Positions 53,964 to 62,490 of a DNA stretch of 64,000 nt are shown here, piece after piece (positions within the stretch are counted from its first letter, which is position 1; each line of letters starts with the position of its first letter). The notes under the pieces are model-generated. The model was not told the DNA's origin and searched no databases. It saw nothing but the letters and a program-made list of their open reading frames with translations. Origin of the DNA: Roseburia sp. (GTDB lineage: Bacteria > Bacillota > Clostridia > Lachnospirales > Lachnospiraceae); contig DMYD01000028.1 in the NCBI GenBank assembly GCA_003483745.1, positions 62,001-126,000 on the forward strand, read 5' to 3'. The position numbers and the translations under genes are program-made.

Positions 53964-55260
53964 AATAGAATTAATTAATTTTCGTGGCATATCAGATATG
54001 GAAATAGAATTTGATAAAAGAGCAACTGTTATATATGGAATTAACGGCATGGGGAAATCAGCCGTTTTAGAAGCCTGCAATATTTTATTTTCTAAGATTT
54101 TAAGTGAAGCGGCTATGGATAGCCATATTGGAAGTTGTGTAATCACAAAAAAAGATGTAAAAGCTGGCGAGACAAAAACGGAAATAAGGGCACATATTTC
54201 GGATGGTAACGAAAATTACACATATTACCGAAAACGTGTGGATAATCAAAATAAGCATAAAGGTGAACTTTTGGAATTAATAGTACAAAGAATCCGGGAA
54301 AATTATATAGGCGAGATTGTATCGGAAGAAGACGAAGAAGATAAGGTTGGAATAGGGAAAAGAGGCGTTTTACATTTAAATGAAAAGGCATTGCCGATAT
54401 ATGTTTATTATGGAGTGAACCGCAATGCGGAAAGCAGATCTGCAGTACGTAAAAAGTATACTGGAATTACGGGAAAATTAGATGCATGGCGGGATGATAT
54501 TTTTGAAGGAAAAGCTGATTTTACACTGTTTTTTGAATGGTTTCGCAGTCGTCAGGAATACGAGAATAGTATTAAGATAGAAACCAGTACATTTGTTGAT
54601 AAACAATCAGAGGCAGCGAGAACAGCAATATTAAAGGCATTGGGGCAAAATTTTTCTAATCTCAGGATAAAAGTGACGGAGGACGAGGCAGAACTTGTTC
54701 TTGTAAAAAATGGATGTGAACTAAGTGTCAAACAATTATCCGATGGAGAAAAAAATGTTATGGCAATGGTAGGAGATATTGCAAGAAGGCTGTCTATTGC
54801 TAATGCATCTGCGGAAAATATTTTAGAAGGGGAAGGAATCGTTTTGATTGATGAGATCGATCTGCATCTTCACCCAAGCTGGCAGGCAGTGATTCTGCCG
54901 GTATTATTAAATACTTTTCCGCATCTTCAGTTTATTGTGACAACACATTCTTCAAAAGTGCTCGGAGAAACCGGAGATGATGTGAAAATAATAAAGCTGG
55001 AAATGCAGGATGAAGATAAGGTGGAGGCACATGAAATACCATCATTAAAAGGGTGGGATGTGAATACTATACTGGAAAAATATATGGGAACAAGTTCTAT
55101 CAATCTTGATACCAAGGACAAAATTGATCATATGTTTGAGTTGATTCAGGAAGAAAAGTACGATGAGGCAGAACAGATAGCGGATGAAATAGAGCAGATA
55201 ACGGATTCAGAAAATCTGAGTGTAGTCAGGGCAAGGGTATTGATCGCAAGGGGAAGGTAA
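53950..55260 (+). CDS. ptuA: Septu PtuA-like AAA ATPase
   Basis: ATG 53950 is preceded by GGGG six bases upstream and gives the normal ATPase N-terminus MKLNKIELINFRGISD (436 residues); ATG 53938 is in frame but lies on the repeat edge. Walker A is YGINGMGKSAV, the signature is KQLSDGEKNVMAM, Walker B is IVLIDEIDLHLHPSW and the H-loop is TTHSSKVLG. The C-terminus (GWDVNTILEKYMGTSSIN, then EADEIEQI-type helices) is the usual PtuA/retron-ATPase tail. Immediately followed by the HNH partner. PtuAB pairs (Septu) defend against phage by nucleic-acid cleavage. No reverse transcriptase is present, so this is not a retron. Confidence 0.87.
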   Translation: MKLNKIELINFRGISDMEIEFDKRATVIYGINGMGKSAVLEACNILFSKILSEAAMDSHIGSCVITKKDVKAGETKTEIRAHISDGNENYTYYRKRVDNQNKHKGELLELIVQRIRENYIGEIVSEEDEEDKVGIGKRGVLHLNEKALPIYVYYGVNRNAESRSAVRKKYTGITGKLDAWRDDIFEGKADFTLFFEWFRSRQEYENSIKIETSTFVDKQSEAARTAILKALGQNFSNLRIKVTEDEAELVLVKNGCELSVKQLSDGEKNVMAMVGDIARRLSIANASAENILEGEGIVLIDEIDLHLHPSWQAVILPVLLNTFPHLQFIVTTHSSKVLGETGDDVKIIKLEMQDEDKVEAHEIPSLKGWDVNTILEKYMGTSSINLDTKDKIDHMFELIQEEKYDEAEQIADEIEQITDSENLSVVRARVLIARGR

Positions 55261-55890
55261 ATGATATATATACAAAAAGACAAAGAGCCGGATGAGATAG
55301 TAAACTGGAAAAAGAAATTTAAAAATAAAAATAAGCGGAAACCATGTTATGAAGATATAAAAAGCGAGCCGGAAAAACAGCAGTTAAAGGAAGCTTTGCT
55401 TCATGAACAGAAGTATTTGTGCTGTTATTGCTGCAACAGAATATCAGATGATAGTTCCCATATTGAACATTTTGTACCACAGAGTAAGGATAGTGGTTTG
55501 TCATTAGAATACTCAAATCTGCATGCATCCTGCCAGGGCGAAAATGGTGATATGAAACATTGTGGTCATGCGAAAGGAAATGATTATGATAAAGCATTAT
55601 TGATTTCACCATTGGATAAGAACTGTGAGAAAAGATTTGCCTATTCGGTAAACGGTAAAATTGAACCGAGTAATCTGTCAGATCAGGGAGCTGAATATAC
55701 GATAAAACTACTTGCATTAAATGATGAGAGACTGAAAAAAGCAAGAGAAGAAGCCATGTGGACAGCGGGAGTATTCTATGCGCAGGGGGAGAAGGAAAGA
55801 GAAACGCTGATTAAGCAATATAGTAATCCGGCAGATGGAAAAAGGGTGCCTTTTTGTAATGCCATTTTGTATCAATTGAGAAAGGATTAG
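55261..55890 (+). CDS. ptuB: Septu PtuB-like HNH nuclease
   Basis: A 209-residue protein of the family also known as the retron-associated HNH endonuclease family. A zinc-type CCYCCNRI is followed by SHIEHFVPQS (the first His of HNH), NLHASCQ, and HCGHAKGN, in the order expected for PtuB. PtuB cuts DNA once the PtuA ATPase complex is triggered. It starts on the base after the PtuA stop with GGGGAAGG upstream, so the two are made together. A small acidic gene follows 4 bp later. Confidence 0.88.
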   Translation: MIYIQKDKEPDEIVNWKKKFKNKNKRKPCYEDIKSEPEKQQLKEALLHEQKYLCCYCCNRISDDSSHIEHFVPQSKDSGLSLEYSNLHASCQGENGDMKHCGHAKGNDYDKALLISPLDKNCEKRFAYSVNGKIEPSNLSDQGAEYTIKLLALNDERLKKAREEAMWTAGVFYAQGEKERETLIKQYSNPADGKRVPFCNAILYQLRKD

Positions 55891-55894
55891 GAAA

Positions 55895-56266
55895 GTGCTG
55901 GATCGAAATAGTGTCCTGACATTGATGGAAGAATGTTTCTGGGACGAGATAGAAGCTTTTACAATAGAGTGTGTCAGTGAATTTGGGACAGATGAATTGG
56001 AAATAATTTTTACAGATTATCTGGTGGATTATGCAAGTTTGGATGAAATTGAAGAATTGAAAATTACGGATATGGAAATAGAATGTGACGACGGTGTTGA
56101 GACTGTGAGTGGCGAAATGCGACTGGATATTCTGGTGGAAGGATATGCACATTGGGATGGCAGTGAGGAATATCTTGGAACGGAAGAAACGGAGATTTAC
56201 TATAAATATTCCTTTGAGATGATGAATGGGAAAGTGATATCGGAAATAGAGTTAGAAATGTCATAA
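55895..56266 (+). CDS. Small acidic protein downstream of the Septu-like pair
   Basis: A 123-residue, very acidic protein (Asp plus Glu make up about a quarter of residues), mixed helix and strand, with GYAHWDGSEEYLGTEE and repeated EIE/DELEI segments. The start is GTG 55895 with AGGA upstream. It is not recognised. Strong negative charge suggests DNA mimicry, inhibition or regulation of the nuclease, but that is inference. Its stop codon is the base before the right-hand 22-bp repeat, so it is the last gene inside the inserted cassette and came with it. Confidence 0.65.
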   Translation: MLDRNSVLTLMEECFWDEIEAFTIECVSEFGTDELEIIFTDYLVDYASLDEIEELKITDMEIECDDGVETVSGEMRLDILVEGYAHWDGSEEYLGTEETEIYYKYSFEMMNGKVISEIELEMS

Positions 56267-56288
56267 CTTTTGATAGTGAAGCAGAAAG
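56267..56288 (+). repeat. Right copy of the 22-bp direct repeat flanking the Septu-like cassette
   Basis: It begins directly after the stop of the small acidic gene. Read in the GT2 phase it continues to TAG at 56306-56308 (LLIVKQKGNESIG), which overlaps the TTG start of the next gene by 8 bp, the arrangement expected for the uninterrupted operon. Confidence 0.9.
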
Positions 56289-56300
56289 GAAACGAAAGCA

Positions 56301-58241
56301 TTGGATAGAAAAAAGTTTGTCCGGGATATCTGTAAAGATAATATGCTGCTGATTTATGGATTTATTCAGGTAATATTTCTTGCAGTGTTAAGAAAATATT
56401 ATCTGCTTACAGTATACCAGACGGTGGCGGCGTATCTGTTCGTTTGCCTGTGCGGGGTAATTGTGTTAAAATTTGTCCGAAATAAGGCAGTCCAAAATAT
56501 ATATCTTTTGATGTGGAGTTCCTTTCATGGGATTATTATACTTGGATTCCTGACACAGGGAACGTTTTATCTTACATTAACGCAGATCAATAAAGTTCAG
56601 ATTGTAAATCTGTTTCTTGGTTTTTTATTATATTGGATTTTCTATCTGATCAGCGGAAAAGGGCAAACAGCAGTGGCTGTCGGTAATCTGGTGATCGCAG
56701 TGATGGGAATTACGAATCACTATTTGATGAGGTTCCGTGGAGCACCGTTTCAGATATCAGATCTTAAGGCAGCTAAGACAGCAGGAAATGTCTTTTTGAA
56801 TTATGACTATATGCCGGATCTGTATATGCTGTTTACGGTTATAGATCTGTTTGTCTGGTATAAATTGATAAAACAGGAATATCAAAAACGGGAATTGAAA
56901 AAAAGACAGATTCCGGATGCTATTGTGACTGTGGCAGCAGTTTTTGCCTGCATTCCGCTTGTAAATGGAACTTATCAGAAAATATATTCTGAAACCGGAC
57001 AGTTTTCAAAGGACAGTTATCTGGCGGAGCTGCTTGCAGATGCAGAAGGAAAAACAGAAAGTTATCCAGAAGGGTATTCGGCAGAAAACGCAAAAAAAAT
57101 TTTGCAGGATTTTAATTCACAGGCACCAGAAAAACAGGAAACGGTAAGTACAGCGAAACAGATGCCCAATATTGTGGTAATTATGAATGAGGCATTTTCT
57201 GACTTACGTGTTTTGGGAGAGATTGAAACAGATCAGCCATTTTTAGAATACTGGGACTCACTGGAGGAAAATTGTATCAAGGGATGGGCGAATGTGTCGG
57301 TGTTTGGTGGAACAACAGCAAATTCTGAGTATGAATTTTTAAGTTCTGATGCTACAGCATTGTATCAGAATCCTGTGATACCATATAATAATTATTTTGA
57401 ACAGACAGATGTCTATCAAAGCATGGTGAGTGTTTTGAAAGATCAGGGGTATGAGACAACAGCATTTCATCCGTATTTGTCAAGTGGATGGAACAGGACG
57501 CAGGTATACCGTGCAATGCAGTTTGATCATATCATTTTTTCGGAAGATTTAGAGCAGCCGTTAGATACCATACGGCTGTACACGAGTGATGAGGGCGATT
57601 ATACATATATACGTCAGTATTTTGACCAGAAAGAAAAAAATACACCACAGTTTTTCTTTAATGTCACCATGCAGAATCACAGCGGATACACTTACGACGG
57701 TGATAATTTTAAAACCACGGTTCATCTGCGGGGGGACGCTGCCGGAAAATTTCCGCAGGCAGAGCAGTATTTAAGTCTGATCCGGGAAAGTGATAAGGCA
57801 TTAAAAGGGCTTCTTGAGTATTTTGAAAATTATGAGGAACCGGTGGTTGTTGTCATATTCGGAGATCACCAGCCAAAGTTAGAAGAGGAGTTTTATTCTT
57901 ATGTAACAGGAATCACCAGAGATCAATGGGATCTGACACAGCAGAGAAAACAGTATAAGACGCCGCTGTTGATCTGGCATAACTATGCGGCAGGTTCAGA
58001 GAATATCGGGGATATCAGCCTGAATTATCTTGCACCTCTTTTGTTGCAGGACACCGGACTTAACATGAGTGATTATCAACACTATGTATTAGGGCAGTAC
58101 GAAGAATTTCCGGTGATTAATAGTGTTGGGATTGTGGATGCAAACGGAAATGTGCATGTTCGTGGAAGCGAGGAGTTTACAGAGAGAACAAGGGAGATGC
58201 AGATATTGGTGTATGCGCATACGGTGGAGAAGATTTGGTGA
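56301..58241 (+). CDS. LTA synthase-like phosphoglycerol transferase / sulfatase-fold membrane enzyme
   Basis: The start is TTG 56301 with AAAGGA ten bases upstream; the first ATG is 14 codons in and has no site. The 646-residue protein has about five N-terminal membrane helices, a linker, then an extracellular alkaline-phosphatase-fold domain: NIVVIMNEAFSDL, SVFGGTTANSEYEFLSS with the catalytic Thr (T338/T339), TAFHPYLSSGWNR, FNVTMQNHSGY and IFGDHQPKL. LtaS-like enzymes transfer glycerol phosphate from phosphatidylglycerol to a glycan or lipid outside the cell. Here it probably adds phosphoglycerol to the region F polysaccharide. Confidence 0.9.
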   Translation: MDRKKFVRDICKDNMLLIYGFIQVIFLAVLRKYYLLTVYQTVAAYLFVCLCGVIVLKFVRNKAVQNIYLLMWSSFHGIIILGFLTQGTFYLTLTQINKVQIVNLFLGFLLYWIFYLISGKGQTAVAVGNLVIAVMGITNHYLMRFRGAPFQISDLKAAKTAGNVFLNYDYMPDLYMLFTVIDLFVWYKLIKQEYQKRELKKRQIPDAIVTVAAVFACIPLVNGTYQKIYSETGQFSKDSYLAELLADAEGKTESYPEGYSAENAKKILQDFNSQAPEKQETVSTAKQMPNIVVIMNEAFSDLRVLGEIETDQPFLEYWDSLEENCIKGWANVSVFGGTTANSEYEFLSSDATALYQNPVIPYNNYFEQTDVYQSMVSVLKDQGYETTAFHPYLSSGWNRTQVYRAMQFDHIIFSEDLEQPLDTIRLYTSDEGDYTYIRQYFDQKEKNTPQFFFNVTMQNHSGYTYDGDNFKTTVHLRGDAAGKFPQAEQYLSLIRESDKALKGLLEYFENYEEPVVVVIFGDHQPKLEEEFYSYVTGITRDQWDLTQQRKQYKTPLLIWHNYAAGSENIGDISLNYLAPLLLQDTGLNMSDYQHYVLGQYEEFPVINSVGIVDANGNVHVRGSEEFTERTREMQILVYAHTVEKIW

Positions 58242-58246
58242 AGGTG

Positions 58247-58283
58247 GAGAAAATATAGTTATCTTGCTATTTCTCATTTTTTG
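58247..58283 (+). terminator. Probable terminator of operon F
   Basis: A 9-bp stem with a 3-base bulge (58247-58258 with 58267-58275) is followed by ATTTTTT, starting 5 bp after the stop. It is AU-rich and therefore weaker than the other terminators here. The rest of 58284-58398 holds no gene that I can see. Confidence 0.55.
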
Positions 58284-58398
58284 TAGTAACATGATACTGA
58301 TTTTACAAAAAATTTAGAAATAAGAAGAGTGGTACGGTGCAAGTAGTAGAATGAAAGGAAAATGTGCTGAAATACAGCATATACTAAGAGGATAAGGT

Positions 58399-61300
58399 AT
58401 GGATGTTAGTGTAATATTTGCAACTCATAATCGACAGGATGTTTTGGAAGATGTATTTGAAGCTTGGAGAAAGGTAGATAAGGTAACAAAATATTCATAT
58501 GAAATAATATGTTCTGACGATGAGTCTACAGATCGCACGATAGATATTATAGAACAAGTACAAGATTTGCCGGTTAAATTGATAAAAAATAAAAAAGGGG
58601 GAGCTAGTAAAGCAAGAAATGCTGCACTGGAAGTTGCAAGTGGCAAAATTATTATTTTCACAGGGGATGATATATTTCCAAGCGAGAATTATATTAATGC
58701 ACACTATGAAAATTATTTAAAATATGGAGAAAATGTTGCAACATTAGGAAGAATCGACTGGCATCCGGATATTGCATTGAATCATCTTATGCAGCATATT
58801 ACTGAAATAGGATGCGAGCAGTTTGGATTTATTGGACTTCCAGCTTATCAAATGATAGATTTCAGACATTTTTACACGTCAAACATAAGTGTTCCTTCTA
58901 GTTTGTTACATTCGCTAAACAGATATTTTAATACAGATTTTGATAAATACGGATTTGAGGATATTGAATTAGGGTATCGGTTGCAAAAGGCTGGAATGAA
59001 AATATATTATGATCCAGATATAAGGGCATTTCATCATCATATTTACGATAGTGTAGAAAAATTTTGTAATCGGCAGATCAGTTCAGGAGAAGAACTGGTT
59101 GTTTTTTCTCATATGCATGATGACCTGGAGGATAAATGTATTTGTGATGTCGAAAATTGTACGGATGCGTTTAAAAAATATAAAAAGAAACATACTGGTG
59201 CGGGGGCGGCGAGAGGTGTTTTTCTTGCACATAGTATGAATGTTGCAAAGCGACTGACCAGAAGACTTGAAAAGAAAATACAAAAAAAAGACCGATCATT
59301 ATACAGAGGAGTGTGCTCATTTATTTATGCGGCGTTGTTTCGGTTCTCATTTTATTATGGAATTGCGTTAAGAATTGCGCAGGAGAATAATTTTAATTCA
59401 AATAATGCACAGATTATAGACTTTGCATATTTATATATGCAAAAACCTTTTCACGAGATATATTGGAATACCGGAAAAGGGTTTAATGAAAACGAAGCAC
59501 GTAAATGGGTGTGTTGGGATGATACGCAAGTATCAATTAAACATCAATTGCCAGAAGGTGTAGAGGAGATTAGAATTGCTCCATTGAAAGATTTCTGTAC
59601 GGCTAATGTGGGTAAAATTGCATTTATTTTGAATGATGGAAAGGAAGAGCCAGCAGAAATAGAATGGCATAATGCCTGCAGAGTAGAAGAGGACTTTTAT
59701 GATTTTACTCATACAGATGATACATGTATATTGATAAAAAAAATTCCTGAAAATTATAAGGCAATAATGGTTGAAATGAGGGTTTCCAGCATGAAAAAAC
59801 ATGATAATGCGTTTAAAATGATCAGACATGCATTAGGGGCAATTTACAGAAAAGTAAGATACAAAACTGAAAACTCAAAAGAATGGGAAATGCAGTATGC
59901 TTATGGTCAAAGGAGAAGAATACAAATAGGTATATTGGGAAATTTTGATGAAGAAACAAGAAAAAAAGTGATTGAGGATTATCAGAAGCAGGTAGAGATT
60001 TTAGGAAATGATGTGATTATTTCAGATGCAAGAGATATGCAGATGGGATATTCAAATTATCTTTATGATCCGTATAAAGAGCCTTTTGATATTACACAGA
60101 TTCTTCAGGTTGCATATACTTTGCTGAATGAGGTAATTGACTATGTATTAGTTTCTAAATCATATATAGAGTTCCCTCAAATTGCATGCAAGGATATCAG
60201 AGATGTATTTGTATATAATGCTAATTTGACAGATGTTTCAGATCCTTCAAGAATGGCAGTGGCAAAAGGTCGTTATATGCGATTGCCTGCTTACGAGGTA
60301 GAAAAAAATACCATAGATATTAGAAAATATTATCCTGATATAAAGATGAATAAAGAATATTACCTTGGAACTAATGATATGGAGTATCGTATCAGTAATC
60401 GTGTTTTTGGAAAGAGAGAAAATACAAAGCCGCTTATTTTTGTTGTACCAGTATTTTTAGCTGTTGGTGGTGTAGAAAGAAATACAATAGAGGTAATGCG
60501 TCAATTAAAAGAGCAGTATGATTTTTGCCTTATTACATTAGAGAGACATGTGGAACAGCAGGGTTCATTGCATTATCAGTTGAAAGATATTTGCAGGTAT
60601 ATTTTTGATCTCAAGGAAATCACAGAACACCAGCATTATTTAGACACGCTGTATGAATTAAAGAAAATGTTTCAGCCTGAACTTATGTGGTTGTGTAATA
60701 ATTCACCGTGGTTTGAAGAACATACATCACAAATTCGGAAAATTTTTAGTGATGTTCCAATTGTAGCACAGGATGTATATGATACAAAAGTTGGATGGAT
60801 AGAGTATTATAAAAATGCGGAAGTGAAAACCTTTGACCGTTATATAGCAATCACAAGATTGATTAAGGATACCTTTATGAATGAATATCAGCTTCCGGAA
60901 GAAAAAATTGATGTTATATATTCAGTAGTTGATGATACACATATTCGTGCAGTCAAAGAAGAAAATTTGTCATATGAGACGATATGTGAAAAATATGGAC
61001 TTGATAAGACAAAAGAACATTATTCCTATGTTGCCAGATTGACGGAACAGAAAAATCCACTTCGTTATTTGGAACTTGTCAAGAATATGTTGGAGAACAG
61101 TACAGATGAAATTCAATTTGTTATGGTAGGAGATGGGGTCTATAAGGAAAAGGTAGACGAGTTTATCAAAAAAAATAACTTACAGGATCAGCTTATAAGA
61201 ATACCATATGTTGCAAATACACCGGAATTAATAGGTGCACTAGACGGACTGATAATCACTTCAGATTATGAAGGATTGCCGATTGTATGTATAGAGGCGA

Positions 61301-61557
61301 TGAGTATGGGTACACCAATTTTTTCAACAGATACAGGTGACACAAAACGTTTTGTAGAAAAAAATCAGTGTGGTATGATTATTGATGAAACAATGTCTGA
61401 TATTACTAATTTTATCAAGTTTCGTGAAAATATAGCAACATATAAAAGAAATGCTGTGGAACATGAGGAAGAAATGTTGGATTTCTTTTCCGTAAAGAAC
61501 GTTTCACAACAGTATTATGAATCATTTAGTAAAGCAAGAGCAGGAATGGAGCACTAA
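58399..61557 (+). CDS. Large bifunctional glycosyltransferase (GT2 + middle domain + GT4)
   Basis: A 1052-residue fusion. About 1-270 is a GT-A family-2 domain (DVSVIFATHNRQDVLEDVF, SDDESTDRT, KGGASKARNAAL, FTGDDIFP; GFEDIELGYRLQKAG for the catalytic base). Residues 270-680 are a long middle region with a helical part and a beta-rich part, for which I recognise no family. About 690-1045 is a GT-B family-4 domain (VPVFLAVGGVERNTIEVM, SYVARLTEQKNPLRYLELV, VMVGDGVYKE, and the E-x7-E motif EGLPIVCIE followed by GTPIFSTD). It may add two successive sugars. The gene is clearly AT-richer than region F, with GAGGATAAGG before ATG. Confidence 0.88.
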   Translation: MDVSVIFATHNRQDVLEDVFEAWRKVDKVTKYSYEIICSDDESTDRTIDIIEQVQDLPVKLIKNKKGGASKARNAALEVASGKIIIFTGDDIFPSENYINAHYENYLKYGENVATLGRIDWHPDIALNHLMQHITEIGCEQFGFIGLPAYQMIDFRHFYTSNISVPSSLLHSLNRYFNTDFDKYGFEDIELGYRLQKAGMKIYYDPDIRAFHHHIYDSVEKFCNRQISSGEELVVFSHMHDDLEDKCICDVENCTDAFKKYKKKHTGAGAARGVFLAHSMNVAKRLTRRLEKKIQKKDRSLYRGVCSFIYAALFRFSFYYGIALRIAQENNFNSNNAQIIDFAYLYMQKPFHEIYWNTGKGFNENEARKWVCWDDTQVSIKHQLPEGVEEIRIAPLKDFCTANVGKIAFILNDGKEEPAEIEWHNACRVEEDFYDFTHTDDTCILIKKIPENYKAIMVEMRVSSMKKHDNAFKMIRHALGAIYRKVRYKTENSKEWEMQYAYGQRRRIQIGILGNFDEETRKKVIEDYQKQVEILGNDVIISDARDMQMGYSNYLYDPYKEPFDITQILQVAYTLLNEVIDYVLVSKSYIEFPQIACKDIRDVFVYNANLTDVSDPSRMAVAKGRYMRLPAYEVEKNTIDIRKYYPDIKMNKEYYLGTNDMEYRISNRVFGKRENTKPLIFVVPVFLAVGGVERNTIEVMRQLKEQYDFCLITLERHVEQQGSLHYQLKDICRYIFDLKEITEHQHYLDTLYELKKMFQPELMWLCNNSPWFEEHTSQIRKIFSDVPIVAQDVYDTKVGWIEYYKNAEVKTFDRYIAITRLIKDTFMNEYQLPEEKIDVIYSVVDDTHIRAVKEENLSYETICEKYGLDKTKEHYSYVARLTEQKNPLRYLELVKNMLENSTDEIQFVMVGDGVYKEKVDEFIKKNNLQDQLIRIPYVANTPELIGALDGLIITSDYEGLPIVCIEAMSMGTPIFSTDTGDTKRFVEKNQCGMIIDETMSDITNFIKFRENIATYKRNAVEHEEEMLDFFSVKNVSQQYYESFSKARAGMEH

Positions 61558-61561
61558 GCAA

Positions 61562-62467
61562 TTGATACAAAATAAATATATTATTTTAGGCGGAAATGGA
61601 TTTATAGGGCGGAATTTGTGCGATTATATTGTCAAACAGGGACATGAAGTAACAAGTTTCGATCGCGTATTACCAGAATATCAAAATGAAAAAGTGAATT
61701 ATATACAGGGCGATTTTTTTGAGGATGAGTATTTAAGAAAAATAATTGCTGATAAAGATGTTATTATTCATGCAATCAGTACTATTAATCCAGGAAATTC
61801 GAATGAACTGTATATGAATGGATATGAGCGGGATTTTGTTCAGACAGTGAAGATGTGTTCATGGATTAAAGATGCTGAAAAAAAGATTGTATTTCTTTCA
61901 TCAGGTGGAACAGTGTATGGAAGTTATGAGAAACAGCCGCTGTGCGAGGAGGTTTTGCCGCGACCTATTAATCATTATGGAAATGTGAAACTTAGTATAG
62001 AGAATGCTTTACGTATTTTTCATATACAGAATAAATTGAATGTTACGATTGCAAGAATTTCTAATCCATATGGTCCAGGACAGGATTTTAAAAAGGGCGT
62101 TGGATTTGTGGATGCTGTTTTAAAACAGTCCTTGGAGCATAAACAGGTGGAAATTTGGGGGGATGGAGAAAATATTAGGGATTACATATATATTGAAGAT
62201 GTATGTAAATATTTATATACATTAGCAGAATATAAGGGAAAAGAGATCCTATTTAATGTAAGCTCTGGCATAGGAATTTCACAAAATCAAGTTGTACAGG
62301 CCATCAGAAATATTGGAATAGATGTACAAGTTAAATATAAAGACAGCAGAAGTGTTGATGTAAGAAAAATCATTTTGGATAACAGAAAAATTAACCAGAT
62401 AAGTGATTGCAGGGTATTGACATTTCAAGAGGGCATAAAAAAATATTACGAGTATTTAAAAATGTGA
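61562..62467 (+). CDS. NAD-dependent epimerase (UDP-sugar type SDR)
   Basis: The start is TTG 61562, ten bases after TGGAG and 4 bp after the previous stop; the open frame extends upstream only inside the preceding gene. The 301-residue protein opens IQNKYIILGGNGFIG (GxxGxxG), with VFLSSGGTVYG and NHYGNVKLS (Y-x3-K) as catalytic parts and RDYIYIEDVCKYL. It resembles UDP-glucose/GlcNAc 4-epimerases. It probably supplies the donor for the large transferase upstream. Confidence 0.88.
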   Translation: MIQNKYIILGGNGFIGRNLCDYIVKQGHEVTSFDRVLPEYQNEKVNYIQGDFFEDEYLRKIIADKDVIIHAISTINPGNSNELYMNGYERDFVQTVKMCSWIKDAEKKIVFLSSGGTVYGSYEKQPLCEEVLPRPINHYGNVKLSIENALRIFHIQNKLNVTIARISNPYGPGQDFKKGVGFVDAVLKQSLEHKQVEIWGDGENIRDYIYIEDVCKYLYTLAEYKGKEILFNVSSGIGISQNQVVQAIRNIGIDVQVKYKDSRSVDVRKIILDNRKINQISDCRVLTFQEGIKKYYEYLKM

Positions 62468-62490
62468 AATGGATATAGAAAGGAAAAACA

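Noticed and set aside
53950..55890. Retron (reverse transcriptase plus msr/msd) around the HNH gene
   Set aside because: The ATPase/HNH pair also occurs in retrons, but no reverse transcriptase frame or msr-like inverted repeat is present; a stand-alone Septu-like pair fits better.
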